Notes: generated from the letters alone by a model not told the origin. Counted from the first letter of the stretch, positions 1 through 9,112 are shown. The stretch is 64,000 nt of DNA from Evansella alkalicola (GCF_019042735.1 NZ_JAHQCR010000017.1:128730-192729), one strand, 5' to 3'. Numbers and translations are program-made.

Positions 1-504
1 GCCGAGAGCAGCTTTAATTATTATTGGAAAACCATGAAGATTAGCAAACTCCTCTACTTCAGATAAGGAAGTGACAGGACCATCTGTACCTGGTATAACT
101 GGTATCCCTGCTGCTATAGCTGTTTTCCTAGCTTCCACTTTATCTCCGAACATTCTTAGATGCTCTGTTTCTGGCCCAATAAAAATAATACCTTCCTCTT
201 CACAACGTTTTGCAAAATGAATATTCTCTGAAAGGAAACCATATCCAGGATGAATGGCATCAACATCATTCCGTTTTGCAATTTGAATGATCCCTTCAAT
301 ATCCAGATAGGCGTCAATTGGCTTTTTTCCTTTTCCAACAAGGTATGCTTCATCGGCTTTATATCGATGATAGGCTCCAGTATCTTCATTCGAATATATG
401 GCAACTGTTCTGATTTTAAGCTCTGTACATGCTCGAAAAATTCGAATAGCTATTTCCCCACGGTTTGCAACCAATACTTTATTGATTTTATCCATACGTA
501 TCAT
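1..504 (-). CDS. pycA: Pyruvate carboxylase, N-terminal part (cut by window edge)
   Basis: Biotin-dependent pyruvate carboxylase makes oxaloacetate from pyruvate, ATP and bicarbonate to refill the TCA cycle. Only the first 168 codons lie in the window. They read as the biotin carboxylase N-domain: VLVANRGEIAIRIFRAC near residue 10, then HPGYGFLSEN and FIGP, and the start of the ATP-grasp region with PVIPGTDGP. The ATG at 504 is chosen because AGGAG lies eight bases upstream. An acetyl-CoA carboxylase AccC subunit has the same N-terminus, but the ylaN/glsA neighbourhood matches the pycA locus of B. subtilis. The ftsW gene usually found between ylaN and pycA is missing. Confidence 0.85.
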   Translation of the reverse strand, partial: MIRMDKINKVLVANRGEIAIRIFRACTELKIRTVAIYSNEDTGAYHRYKADEAYLVGKGKKPIDAYLDIEGIIQIAKRNDVDAIHPGYGFLSENIHFAKRCEEEGIIFIGPETEHLRMFGDKVEARKTAIAAGIPVIPGTDGPVTSLSEVEEFANLHGFPIIIKAALG

Positions 505-654
505 CCAGTCCACTCCTCATACATGTATTCTAATTTCGTTTTTTTTGAGCATGTTTCGTCCATTCTATTTTAATTCTATCTAAATGGATGATTTCCTTCA
601 ATTATCCAGCTCAATATGAGTAAATATTATAAAAATTCCTTATATTCGACAAAA

Positions 655-691
655 AATAAAAAAACCAATTAGGAGGTTATCCTGATTGGTT
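655..691 (-). terminator. Rho-independent terminator after ylaN
   Basis: On the minus strand AACCAATCAGG pairs with CCTAATTGGTT around a short loop and is followed by a long T-rich run. It lies directly after the ylaN stop codon and separates it from pycA. Confidence 0.8.
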
Positions 692-707
692 ATGATGTGA
701 AACTATC

Positions 708-992
708 TTATTGTCTTCTCAAAGAAGCTTCATGCAAGGCTGAAAGTTGTCTTTCTAATTTACCTAATAATTCTTTTCCATCTTCTTCTTTTATTAAGTT
801 TAGACGGATTGCAAAATCAATTTCTCGTGATAAACCGAACATTTGTGTATCTAAAACTTCCTCATAAAGAGGGCATTGTGGCATTGTTAAGTTAGCCATC
901 TGCACTTCAATTAGTTTTAGTATTTTCTGAGCATCTTCTTTTAGAAGGGCATAAGCTTTTTCGCTCTGTCCGGATAGGGTTTCTACTGACAA
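708..992 (-). CDS. ylaN: YlaN family protein (DUF1507)
   Basis: This 94-residue cytosolic protein contains the near-invariant family block NLTMPQCPLYEEVLDTQMFG followed by LSREIDFA, which identifies YlaN. In B. subtilis YlaN is conditionally essential and has been linked to iron homeostasis through Fur; that is family knowledge. The start is a TTG at 992 preceded by GGAGGG at six bases. A terminator follows. The gene lies next to glutaminase as in B. subtilis, but ftsW is not found downstream. Confidence 0.92.
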   Translation of the reverse strand: MSVETLSGQSEKAYALLKEDAQKILKLIEVQMANLTMPQCPLYEEVLDTQMFGLSREIDFAIRLNLIKEEDGKELLGKLERQLSALHEASLRRQ

Positions 993-1095
993 CGGAATCC
1001 CTCCTCCTCTATAGATAAAAAACTCCTCTTATGCTTTATATTATCTTTTCCACTATAAAATTGCAATAGATGGGGGTTGTATAAAAGGAATTTAG

Positions 1096-2028
1096 TTAAA
1101 ATATACTCAGATTATAACGTTCAGATAATGCTTCTAGTACTTTCATGCCAGCAATACTATTTCCTTTATCGTCCAGTGACGGACCATATATTCCAATACC
1201 AACACCATGAGGTACCGCGGCCATAATACCGCCTGAGACACCACTTTTTGCAGGGATTCCTACTTTTATAGCAAATTCACCTGATGCATTGTACATACCA
1301 CATGTGACCATAAATGTTTTTAAAATTCTTGCTATATGCAATGGAATAATCGGTCTGTTAGTATCTACATCTTTCCCATCATTCGCTATAACATACCCAA
1401 TTTTAGCCAAATCCTCACAATTGACTTCAATAGCGCACTGCTTCGTATATAGTTCCAATAAAGTTTCTACATTGTCGATAATTACACCATGCTGTTTCAT
1501 AAAATAACATAGTGAGCGATTTAGATAAGCGGTGTCAAATTCTGATTTAGCCACATCTTCATTAACTGTAATGGAAGGATTCCCTGTAAGTTCTTGAATG
1601 AAAGACAAAAGCCTCTCTAGCTTTTCATCTATTGTTCTCCCTTCTATCATAGATGTAACCACAAGTGCACCAGCGTTAATCATTGGATTTAGTGGTTTAG
1701 ATGGAGAGTGTGTCTCTAGTTTGATAATGGAATTAAAGGGATCACCGGTAGGTTCCTTACCAACTCTAGAAAAAACCTCTTCTTCTCCTAAATCCATTAA
1801 GGCTACTGCTAAGCTCAATACTTTAGAGATACTCTGTAATGTAAACTTCTCATTAATATCACCAGATGTTGTACAAACATTATTATTTTGAAATATCGCA
1901 ACGGATAAAGTGTCCGGGTTTGCTAAGCTCAGTGCAGGAATATAGTCGGCAACTTTCCCTTGAGATGTATGCTTGTTTGCTTCCTCTACAATTGTATCAA
2001 GTGTTTCTTTATCATTACACATTTCCAT
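1096..2028 (-). CDS. glsA: Glutaminase A (YlaM/GlsA2 type)
   Basis: It hydrolyses glutamine to glutamate and ammonia in the cytoplasm. The 310-residue length and serine-lactamase-like fold markers fit the family: the catalytic SISK (Ser-x-x-Lys) near residue 67, PMINAGALV near 115, and KSGVSGGIMA near 260. The start ATG at 2028 has GGAGGAG six bases upstream. It sits between ylaN and ylaL, the position of ylaM in B. subtilis. Confidence 0.93.
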   Translation of the reverse strand: MEMCNDKETLDTIVEEANKHTSQGKVADYIPALSLANPDTLSVAIFQNNNVCTTSGDINEKFTLQSISKVLSLAVALMDLGEEEVFSRVGKEPTGDPFNSIIKLETHSPSKPLNPMINAGALVVTSMIEGRTIDEKLERLLSFIQELTGNPSITVNEDVAKSEFDTAYLNRSLCYFMKQHGVIIDNVETLLELYTKQCAIEVNCEDLAKIGYVIANDGKDVDTNRPIIPLHIARILKTFMVTCGMYNASGEFAIKVGIPAKSGVSGGIMAAVPHGVGIGIYGPSLDDKGNSIAGMKVLEALSERYNLSIF

Positions 2029-2116
2029 CTTCTACTCCTCCTCCAAACTAAATCGCGACAAGTGACAAAATTTTCTACCACCATTATAATTAATAGGGAC
2101 AGAAAGGAGAATTCAA

Positions 2117-2605
2117 ATGTCTACGATAACTATTTCAGGTAATGTTCAACATACAATTACGATCGACCCAGGTGTATGGATTTTTGATGACAGGAAAGTG
2201 GATCTCGACACCTATTTTTCCCAAAAAACACAGAATCACAACGATAGGGAAGGAGAAAAATTAGCCAAAGCGTTTGACCTCCACCGAAAAGAGGGTGCAT
2301 CAGTATTAACAAATGGAAATAATGTCACAGTTAGTAAAAAAGAGTTAACTGAAAAATCATATGGAATTCCCTTATTTCCCTTCTTAGAAAATGCAGCGCC
2401 ATTAGATAATGCAAAAGAAGTGATTTTTGAACGGAGTGAAGGTGAAGATTTTACATGTCCAATAGAAGAAGCAAAAGAAGGTATAATTGGCTTTTCATTT
2501 AAAGGGAAACCTCTCTCTGAAAATGGACCACTACATTTTTATTATAACGATGGTTCCAATAAACAATCACCAATCAAAAACATATATAATATTAAAATTA
2601 AATAA
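2117..2605 (+). CDS. ylaL: YlaL family protein
   Basis: A 162-residue soluble protein with no signal peptide. The opening TISGNVQHTITIDPGVWIFDD and the position between glsA and phoH2 match YlaL of B. subtilis. Some databases label this family as peptidyl-prolyl isomerase; nothing visible here supports or excludes that. AAGGAG lies upstream of the ATG. It is divergent from glsA and convergent with phoH2, with a shared terminator between them. Confidence 0.75.
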   Translation: MSTITISGNVQHTITIDPGVWIFDDRKVDLDTYFSQKTQNHNDREGEKLAKAFDLHRKEGASVLTNGNNVTVSKKELTEKSYGIPLFPFLENAAPLDNAKEVIFERSEGEDFTCPIEEAKEGIIGFSFKGKPLSENGPLHFYYNDGSNKQSPIKNIYNIKIK

Positions 2606-2643
2606 GAAAAGCGACAGCGCCTTGGTCATCGGCCACAAAAACC

Positions 2644-2690
2644 GAGGGTATCCCATTATTAACACGCATGTGGGGTACCCTCTTTCTTGA
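2644..2690. terminator. Bidirectional terminator between ylaL and phoH2
   Basis: GAGGGTA pairs with TACCCTC, with an additional inner CCC/GGG pairing. The ends of two convergent genes flank it. Confidence 0.75.
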
Positions 2691-2703
2691 ATAAAATATA
2701 CAA

Positions 2704-4035
2704 TTAGAGCAAATCAGCAGCCATTTGCGCTAAATTTGAACGTTCTCCCTTTTCAAATTTCATATGGCCTGTTTCTGATAAATGTTTCAATCTTTCCGTA
2801 ACGTAGGTTAATCCATTCGTATACTCGTCTAAATATGGATGGTCAATTTGTTTTGGGTCACCCATTAAAACAATTTTACTACCTTCCCCAACTCTCGTTA
2901 AGATGGTTTTCACTTCATGTTTGGTTAGATTTTGAGCCTCATCTATTATGATAAATTGATCTGGTATGCTACGTCCTCTAATATAAGTTAAAGCCTCTAC
3001 TTCAATGGACCCCATTCCAGCCAGAATCTGCTCTAACTCACCTGGCTTTTTGGCATTAAATAAAAACTCTAAATTATCATATATAGGCTGCATCCATGGA
3101 CGAAGCTTCTCATCTTTTTCACCAGGTAGAAAGCCAATATCTTTTCCAACTGGCACAACAGGACGTGCTACAAGTAGTTTCTTATATTTTTGCATATCTT
3201 CTGTTTGCGCCAAGCCTGCTGCAAGTGATAATAGCGTTTTCCCTGTACCAGCCTTACCTGCAAGAGTTACTAAAGGTATATCATCCCTTAATAATAATTC
3301 TAATGCCATCTTTTGTTGCACATTACGAGGACGGATTCCCCATATGGTGTCTTCCATATATACTAAAAGCTGAATAAACTTCATATCTTTACTACACATC
3401 GCCAACGCTGATTTAGAAGGATTTGTACTATCTTTTATTATATAAAATTGATTAGGATAAACATGATTTAAATCCGTTTCACTTATATTTAATTTCCTAT
3501 TTTCATACAGTTTGTCTAACATATCTGGGGAAAACGTGACCTCATGATAACCAGCATATAAATGATCAAACTGTACAACCCTGTCACTTAAGAAGTCTTC
3601 TGCATGAATGCCGAGTGCATCTGCTTTCACTCGTAATAGAGCGTCCTTACTGACAAGTGTTACACTCCCAAGGTCCTCCTCCTCTTTTTCTACACTTAAA
3701 TTTAATGCAACTGCCAGTATTCGATTGTCATTAGACCTTTCCAAAAAATAATTTTTCATTTTACCAAATGAGCGATGGTTTAATTCAACACGTAATCTCC
3801 CACCATTAGGCAATGGTACTCCTAAATGGAGCTTACCTTTTTCCCTCATTTCATCAATAATTCTTGCTACATATCTTGCATTTCTCCCTACTTCGTCCAT
3901 ATTTCGCTTTTTCGAATCCACTTCTTCCAGCACAACAGCTGGTATAATCACTTCGTGTTGTTCAAAGGCATAAATAGCCAATGGATCTTGTAGCAGGACG
4001 TTCGTATCTAAAACATATCTACGTGTATCCAACAT
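2704..4035 (-). CDS. phoH2: PhoH2-type protein: PIN domain fused to PhoH ATPase (YlaK)
   Basis: A 443-residue fusion. The N-terminal PIN domain (about 1-150) begins YVLDTNVLLQDP and keeps acidic residues typical of PIN ribonucleases (DTN, EEVD). The C-terminal PhoH domain (about 240-443) has a Walker A site AGKAGTGKT and Walker B FIIIDEAQN. Family members couple ATP-driven RNA unwinding to RNA cleavage; this is known for mycobacterial PhoH2 and inferred here. The ATG start gives an N-terminus typical of the family. It corresponds to ylaK of B. subtilis. Confidence 0.9.
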   Translation of the reverse strand: MLDTRRYVLDTNVLLQDPLAIYAFEQHEVIIPAVVLEEVDSKKRNMDEVGRNARYVARIIDEMREKGKLHLGVPLPNGGRLRVELNHRSFGKMKNYFLERSNDNRILAVALNLSVEKEEEDLGSVTLVSKDALLRVKADALGIHAEDFLSDRVVQFDHLYAGYHEVTFSPDMLDKLYENRKLNISETDLNHVYPNQFYIIKDSTNPSKSALAMCSKDMKFIQLLVYMEDTIWGIRPRNVQQKMALELLLRDDIPLVTLAGKAGTGKTLLSLAAGLAQTEDMQKYKKLLVARPVVPVGKDIGFLPGEKDEKLRPWMQPIYDNLEFLFNAKKPGELEQILAGMGSIEVEALTYIRGRSIPDQFIIIDEAQNLTKHEVKTILTRVGEGSKIVLMGDPKQIDHPYLDEYTNGLTYVTERLKHLSETGHMKFEKGERSNLAQMAADLL

Positions 4036-4292
4036 CTCGCCTCCTACAGACTGAAAATATTTGTGATTTACTATAATCTATGTTGATAAGAATAAAGATA
4101 GACGCTGAATCAAACAATAGTAGGTAACTATATAAAAAAAGCGATGGATAAAGTAAGACCTTATGAGGTTGTTGGACTATAGTTGATGGAATTTCGTTTG
4201 AATCTGAAGTAGGACCAATTAAATACAAGGTGGCAGAGAAGAGCCATAGAAGTGTATTAACTAACAGGGAGATTTGAAGGAGAACAATAATA

Positions 4293-4380
4293 TAAAAAAA
4301 GAGGCCTAGGCATATAAAGTGTTTAACTTAATTAATCGATTGGAATTTCAATGATTAAAGCACTTAGACCCTAGCCTCTA
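4293..4380 (-). terminator. Long-stem terminator of the PPOX-family gene
   Basis: On the minus strand AGAGGCTAGG pairs with CCTAGGCCTCT (one bulge), with an inner AAGTGCTTTAA/TTAAACACTT stem, ending in seven T residues. It directly follows the stop codon at 4397. The unusually long hairpin leaves the 4036-4290 stretch without any gene I can support. Confidence 0.8.
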
Positions 4381-4396
4381 TTTTCTTGAATAATTG

Positions 4397-4852
4397 TTAA
4401 GCTTTTTTCATAGCAGCCATCACTTGTTTATCAAGTTTTTCTGCTGCATCTTTATCATATGTTTTCTCATATTTAGGTTCCTGTGTGATCCGGGCACCAT
4501 AAAACATGACATCCCTTACTTCAGCAACATCAATTTCCATTAATGCTAACTTTAATGGAACATCTTCCATTTTCTCTTGAAGAATCTTTGCTTTTCCTGC
4601 AATGGAATATGTAGATCCAGCTCCAACTAAGGTTAACGTTACACGAGGTTCTTTGCGGATATTTTCAACGATTCGTGAGCGATTATCTACAGAGAATCGG
4701 ATTTTTGTCTCGTCCTGTGCATACACCCAAGATATTGCATTAACGTTAGGACCACCGTTTTCAAAGTCAACGGTTGCAAGAGTAACATATTGCTCTTGTC
4801 TTAAGAGGGGTAATAACTCCTCTGTTAATTTTGTTTCTACTTGATTAGCCAT
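4397..4852 (-). CDS. Pyridoxamine 5'-phosphate oxidase-family (FMN split-barrel) protein
   Basis: A 151-residue single-domain flavin-binding split barrel. YVTLATVDFENGGPNVNAISWVYA is the first strand pair, and IRFSVDNRSRIVENIRKEPRVTL is the central region shared by general stress protein 26-like and PPOX-like proteins. Substrate and cofactor (FMN or F420-like) cannot be read from the sequence. GGAGGATATAAC precedes the ATG. It is transcribed alone, with its own terminator. Confidence 0.75.
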   Translation of the reverse strand: MANQVETKLTEELLPLLRQEQYVTLATVDFENGGPNVNAISWVYAQDETKIRFSVDNRSRIVENIRKEPRVTLTLVGAGSTYSIAGKAKILQEKMEDVPLKLALMEIDVAEVRDVMFYGARITQEPKYEKTYDKDAAEKLDKQVMAAMKKA

Positions 4853-5016
4853 GTTATATCCTCCTTTATATCATCTTCAATATTACTATACCTATATTTA
4901 CATTCAGATAAAACTATTCAGACTCATTTTTTAAAAAAATTATCATATATGAAACCATTGACTTGATTTCCATCGACTTACTCTCTGTTACCTCATAAAA
5001 TTCAGGTGGTGTTAAC

Positions 5017-5364
5017 ATGAGTACTAATGATATAAAAGACCTTGAAAAGATAATCCATGAGCTTGAGAAATATACAAGGAGCCTTGAAAAGGCAGAGCAA
5101 TTAGACTACAAGTTATCTCGCATAAATCGTACTTTGGAAAGAAGTAAAATTAGAGAAATTCTCTTAAACTACACTAATCCAAAGAGAGTTTTTTTTATAA
5201 ATATTTTAGTTGGAATCGGGAGAGGTTTAGGACTAACTATTGGAACTGTCATTGTCTTATCTCTATTGGGTTTAATTCTTCGCCAATTTGTAGATGTTCC
5301 ACTCATTGGGGAATGGATCAGTAATTTATTGGAATACGTTAACCTAGATCAACACCGTTCTTAG
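5017..5364 (+). CDS. DUF5665 small membrane protein
   Basis: 115 residues: an N-terminal coiled-coil-like amphipathic half (about 1-55) followed by NPKRVFFINILVGIGRGLG and a hydrophobic helix TIGTVIVLSLLGLILR (about 80-100). This architecture matches DUF5665. The function is unknown. AGGTGG lies upstream of the ATG. Confidence 0.6.
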   Translation: MSTNDIKDLEKIIHELEKYTRSLEKAEQLDYKLSRINRTLERSKIREILLNYTNPKRVFFINILVGIGRGLGLTIGTVIVLSLLGLILRQFVDVPLIGEWISNLLEYVNLDQHRS

Positions 5365-5443
5365 CAAAATAATACACAATTTTCTTATTTTTAATAAAAC
5401 ATGTTATAATAATTTCAACATACTTTTCCCAGAGAGGTGTATT

Positions 5444-5650
5444 ATGAGAGTTAAGTGCGTCATATGTGACATTATCCAAAATATAGATGATTTTTCACCA
5501 TTAGCAAAAAAGCTTCGTAACCGACCTATTCACACGTATATGTGTGACGAATGCAACAGCAGGATTGAAAAAAGAACGATTGAAAGAAAAGAAACGGGAA
5601 ATTTTAAACAGTTTACTACTACTGAAAAAGAAGACGAGTGGATTCAATAA
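5444..5650 (+). CDS. ylaI: YlaI family zinc-finger-like protein (DUF2197)
   Basis: A 68-residue basic protein with two Cys pairs, CVIC at residues 5-8 and CDEC near 34-37, likely binding one zinc ion. Matches YlaI of B. subtilis in size and start (MRVKCVICD). AGAGAGGTG precedes the ATG. It is followed by a terminator shared with convergent ylaH, the same pairing as in B. subtilis. Confidence 0.8.
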   Translation: MRVKCVICDIIQNIDDFSPLAKKLRNRPIHTYMCDECNSRIEKRTIERKETGNFKQFTTTEKEDEWIQ

Positions 5651-5668
5651 ATAACAAAACCATTCAAA

Positions 5669-5704
5669 AAAGAAACTGAGAATTTCTCTCTCAGTTTCTT
5701 TTTA
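5669..5704. terminator. Bidirectional terminator between ylaI and ylaH
   Basis: AGAAACTGAGA pairs with TCTCAGTTTCT and is followed by a T run; A residues lie on the other side, so it can serve both convergent genes. Confidence 0.85.
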
Positions 5705-6058
5705 TTACTCCTCCACTGCTTCTCCAGTATCTGTTTTGTGACGCTTCATTTGTAGCTTATAAACTCCTAATACTAATGTGGCAACAAATAGTGATTCAAT
5801 TATCGGTAATATTAGTGCAAGAAGAGTTAACAAGATATTTCCTAGCAGCATAAGGATATATACGATTGCTTGCTTTAAAACAGGCAGTTTCCTTGCAAAG
5901 CCAAGATTAAAAACAATCACCGTCAATACTGTCACTATTAAATACATAATAGGAAAACCGAAGAAAAAGTTTTCTGGATTTGTAAGTCCTAGCATTTCAG
6001 CAATGGGGGTCATATTATAGGTAGGTGCATCTGCTACCGCAGCCAAAAAAAACAACAT
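5705..6058 (-). CDS. ylaH: YlaH-like membrane protein
   Basis: 117 residues with three predicted membrane segments: around IMYLIVTVLTVIVFNLGF, AIVYILMLLGNILLTLL and ALILPIIESLFVATLVLGVY. The block FNLGFARKLPVLKQAIVYI is typical of YlaH-like proteins. An upstream in-frame ATG would give 135 residues, but AGGAG lies ten bases before the ATG at 6058, so this start is chosen. Function unknown. Confidence 0.8.
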   Translation of the reverse strand: MLFFLAAVADAPTYNMTPIAEMLGLTNPENFFFGFPIMYLIVTVLTVIVFNLGFARKLPVLKQAIVYILMLLGNILLTLLALILPIIESLFVATLVLGVYKLQMKRHKTDTGEAVEE

Positions 6059-6222
6059 GTGTCGTTCACTCCTAATTATGTGACTAAATGAAATGTTAAC
6101 AAAGTAATACAATATAAACTCAAACTAATTACCCTAATGAGTTCTAGTAGATTATATCATATACCTTCTACTTTTCTAAAAGGGAAATATCCGTTACACT
6201 ATAAAAAAGGAGGTTGTTAACT

Positions 6223-6405
6223 GTGCAATCATTCAATTGGATTTCTTTTTTATTAGCTTTCTTAGGTACTACCGGTTTAGTACTCATTGGGATTGGTATC
6301 TCATTAGGCAGTTCTCCCTTAATAATTGGTGCAATTGTCCTAACTCTACTCTCAGTAGGCACAGGATTTGGCCTTAAAAGAAAAGGACAACAAGAGGTCG
6401 TCTGA
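6223..6405 (+). CDS. ylaF: YlaF family small membrane protein (DUF5325)
   Basis: A 60-residue protein of two hydrophobic helices (WISFLLAFLGTTGLVLIGIGIS and a second ending FGLKRKGQ) with a basic tail. GTG at 6223 is taken as the start because AAGGAGG lies nine bases upstream; the earlier ATG has no ribosome site. Position beside ylaH supports the YlaF assignment. The typA (ylaG) gene that separates them in B. subtilis is absent. Confidence 0.65.
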   Translation: MQSFNWISFLLAFLGTTGLVLIGIGISLGSSPLIIGAIVLTLLSVGTGFGLKRKGQQEVV

Positions 6406-6427
6406 GGTTTACCTTAGGCCCTCTTTT

Positions 6428-7201
6428 TTAGTTATGAAGTTTGTCCATCAGTAGTTCATGGATAGCCGGGTTTGCTGCAATGAAAGTATCCTTATTTAAG
6501 TAAGTTAGCTCTCTTCCTTCGTAATTAGAAACTATTCCACCAACTTCTTTCAAAATAACCGCTCCACCTGCTATATCCCAAGGATGTAACGCGAAGCTAA
6601 TATAAGCTTCTAACCTTCCTGCTGCTACATATGCAATTTCCAATGCTGCAGAGCCATATGACCGAAACCCCCTAGCCTCTTTTACAAAATACTCCAGACG
6701 GCGATCCTCTAATATCCAGCCTACATTTACACTTAAAATGGACTCTTGTAGTGAAACATTCGAAACGGTATCGAGCTTTTTACCATTCACATACGCCCCA
6801 TGTCCTTTTAGTGCAGTAAACAACTCATCTTTCATTACATCATAAATGAAACCAACCATCCCTACTCCCTCATGGTATATACCTAGAGAAACTGCAAAGA
6901 AGCACTCTTGATGAACAAAATTCACTGTTCCGTCGATTGGATCTAATATCCATACCGTTCCATTTAAATTACTAATCAACTCTGCTGAGCCCTCTTCACC
7001 CATTAATCGATGAGTTGGATACTTGTCCTTTAATTTCTCAATAAAAAACTCCTCTACTGCCTTATCAACATCTGTCACTAAATCATTTTGATTTGCCTTA
7101 GAAGAGACATTAATTGAGCTCTTCATTTTTTCCCTTATGTAGTCTCCAGCTTCTAATATCCACTCTTTTGATGTATTGTATATTTCATTCCAATCATTCA
7201 A
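6428..7201 (-). CDS. yktC: Inositol monophosphatase family protein (YktC/SuhB type)
   Basis: A 257-residue Mg-dependent phosphatase. Family signatures are GEEGSAEL (near residue 67), WILDPIDGTVNFVH (metal-binding DPIDGT, near 84) and HPWDIAGGAVILKEVGG (second aspartate, near 205). The likely substrate is a sugar or inositol phosphate, or a nucleotide such as pAp, not resolved here. The start is TTG at 7201 with AGGGGG ten bases upstream. Confidence 0.88.
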   Translation of the reverse strand: MNDWNEIYNTSKEWILEAGDYIREKMKSSINVSSKANQNDLVTDVDKAVEEFFIEKLKDKYPTHRLMGEEGSAELISNLNGTVWILDPIDGTVNFVHQECFFAVSLGIYHEGVGMVGFIYDVMKDELFTALKGHGAYVNGKKLDTVSNVSLQESILSVNVGWILEDRRLEYFVKEARGFRSYGSAALEIAYVAAGRLEAYISFALHPWDIAGGAVILKEVGGIVSNYEGRELTYLNKDTFIAANPAIHELLMDKLHN

Positions 7202-7322
7202 GTCGATTTTACCCCCTAATCTTCTTTCGTTTTATAACATATATCACAAAATTGATTACTTCCGCAAATAAGTATAACTAAATTAAATTCATTAGATTGA
7301 TAGCAGTAATTATTCTGTACCC

Positions 7323-7353
7323 CAAAAAAAGTGAACCTTACAAAAGGTCCACA
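7323..7353 (-). terminator. Terminator after ykzI
   Basis: Minus strand GTGGACCT pairs with AGGTTCAC and is followed by seven T residues, just after the stop at 7361. Confidence 0.8.
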
Positions 7354-7360
7354 AATATTT

Positions 7361-7549
7361 TTACTTTAAATACTCTATCCATTCTCTTCTTAAACGCTCC
7401 AGTTTCTGTTTACACTTCTTCACTTGCTCTTGATCGTTGGTTTGAAGCGCATCGAACAGTGTCAGGAGTTCGTAGTCAAGTTCCATCCTTAGAACAGATA
7501 ATCGCTGTTTTCCGTTTTTTCTATTTATGGTTTGAATGACCTTCTCCAT
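7361..7549 (-). CDS. ykzI: YkzI-like small coiled-coil protein
   Basis: 62 residues, highly charged and helical throughout, ending KLERLRREWIEYLK. The start is the ATG at 7549 with GGGGTGG six bases upstream, rather than a longer in-frame start. Assignment to YkzI rests on size and on its place between yktC and yktB, as in B. subtilis. Function unknown. Confidence 0.55.
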   Translation of the reverse strand: MEKVIQTINRKNGKQRLSVLRMELDYELLTLFDALQTNDQEQVKKCKQKLERLRREWIEYLK

Positions 7550-7984
7550 TGTTCCACCCCTTTTCTCCTTCATCAATGAGATGCTTACCAACGATGACTA
7601 ATTTTCAATAATAGACTTGACCATCATTCGTTAACCATTCTTAAGAATAAGAATCTTTAATATAACCTATGTGTCTTATTTCAAATTTGGTACACATTTT
7701 TGGTGGTATTATACTTTTTCCACATTGTTAAGATTAGTAAACTCATCATCTACATTAATAATGCATACTTTTTTCCCTACATAAAATGATATGATAAACT
7801 GTTGTTGTTGGAGTCCATGATTATATTGCCTCTTTCTCAACGACCATATGCTACGAAGGGTATCCGTCGAGACAACTCGCAGCATTGCCGGATCCTTCAC
7901 GGAAAGCGCAGCGAATACAATTACATCATGTCTATTATCACGGTAGGTCTAATAATATAAACGTTTATAAAGGAGAGAAATAAA
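7550..7984. other. Intergenic region with a nested inverted repeat
   Basis: No convincing gene. A 63-codon reading frame on the minus strand (7709-7900) lacks a ribosome site. At 7855-7898 GAAGG(GT)ATCCG pairs with CGGATCCTTC and encloses a second hairpin CGAG-ACAA-CTCG. Just before yktB there is a perfect palindrome ATAAACGTTTAT (7957-7968), touching the ribosome binding region. Confidence 0.4.
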
Positions 7985-8629
7985 ATGAGTTTTAATGGAT
8001 TTAATAAAGAAGATTTTGATGTATTTACTATTGACGGATTGGATGAAAGAATGGAAGGGATTCGAGAAAAAATACAACCTAAATTTAAAGAACTAGGTGA
8101 AGATTTAGCCCAACAACTTTCCATGTCCCTAGGCAATGAGATGTATTTACATATAGCTAAACATGCAAGGAGAAGCGTAAATCCTCCAAAAGATACATGG
8201 TTAGCAGTATGTCATAATAAGCGTGGATATAAGAAACACCCTCATTTCCAAGTGGGGCTATTCGACGACCACGTTTTTGTATGGCTTGCTTTTATCTATG
8301 AACTCCCTAACAAGCAAAATATTGCTCAAACTTTCTTAAATCATTTAGATACTGTTACTGATATTCCTAATGAATATGTCATTTCACAGGATCATATGAA
8401 AAAAGATGCCATGCTGGTGGATAAAATGAATGAAGAAGATTTCAAGAAAACGTTAGAAAGATTTCGTGACGTGAAAAAAGCAGAGTTTTTAGTTGGAAGA
8501 CACTTTCCAGTGGGAGATACAATTTTAAACGATGGACAAGCTTTAACAAAAGAAGTCATTGCTACATATGAAAAACTTCTGCCTCTGTATAAGCTTGCGA
8601 TGCAAGAAGCTGAAATTGGATCATTATAA
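7985..8629 (+). CDS. yktB: UPF0637 family protein YktB
   Basis: 214-residue cytosolic protein matching the UPF0637 family in length and in the start FNGFNKEDFDVFTIDGLDER. AAGGAGAG lies before the ATG. No catalytic motif is known for the family. It is divergent from ykzI and convergent with yktA, the gene order of the B. subtilis ykt cluster. Confidence 0.85.
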   Translation: MSFNGFNKEDFDVFTIDGLDERMEGIREKIQPKFKELGEDLAQQLSMSLGNEMYLHIAKHARRSVNPPKDTWLAVCHNKRGYKKHPHFQVGLFDDHVFVWLAFIYELPNKQNIAQTFLNHLDTVTDIPNEYVISQDHMKKDAMLVDKMNEEDFKKTLERFRDVKKAEFLVGRHFPVGDTILNDGQALTKEVIATYEKLLPLYKLAMQEAEIGSL

Positions 8630-8650
8630 AAAGGAAACAGTTAATCTAAT

Positions 8651-8692
8651 AAAAATCTTGGGTGATAATCATTCATTTCACCCAAGTTTTTA
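8651..8692. terminator. Terminator after yktB
   Basis: CTTGGGTGA pairs with TCACCCAAG followed by TTTTTA; A residues upstream let it also act on convergent yktA. Confidence 0.8.
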
Positions 8693-8713
8693 TGAACTAT
8701 TAAAAAAATAATG

Positions 8714-8986
8714 CTACATTATTATCATTTTTTCTTCACTTTCCTTTGCTTTTTTAACTACATGGTATGGGGATTGGTTTGTCTGTTTTTCATATTCTTT
8801 AAAACTTTGTTTCTCCTCATCCTTGCCTGGAACAACCTCTTTAAAACGACGATATAATTTAAGTAATGCCTCCTTTTCAACACCTTTACGGTACGCCTTA
8901 TCAATGGAATCATAGAAATTTACTACATCTACAACTTCCTCCTTATTCCAATCAATTGAAATAGGTATAATAACATCGTCCTTCAT
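8714..8986 (-). CDS. yktA: UPF0223 family protein YktA
   Basis: 90 residues, helical and charged, with the UPF0223 hallmarks ISIDWNKEEVVDVVNFY at the N-terminus and LYRRFKEVVPGKDEEK in the middle. AAAGGGTGG precedes the ATG. Function unknown; conserved position between yktB and speA. Confidence 0.85.
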   Translation of the reverse strand: MKDDVIIPISIDWNKEEVVDVVNFYDSIDKAYRKGVEKEALLKLYRRFKEVVPGKDEEKQSFKEYEKQTNQSPYHVVKKAKESEEKMIIM

Positions 8987-9112
8987 GAAACCACCCTTTC
9001 ATAAATATTTCTTTGCAAGACTTCATCAATTTGGTATACTCTTTTTGCTTTAATAAAAGGATATCAAATAAGGCATTCTTTTAATACACGATTTCATTTG
9101 AGGTGAATACGA

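Noticed and set aside
156..573. Open frames of 60-107 codons on both strands over the pycA start
   Set aside because: They overlap a clear biotin carboxylase frame, have no ribosome site and no family pattern.
7709..7900. 63-codon frame on the minus strand before yktB
   Set aside because: No ribosome site, odd composition, and it runs through an inverted repeat; more likely noncoding.
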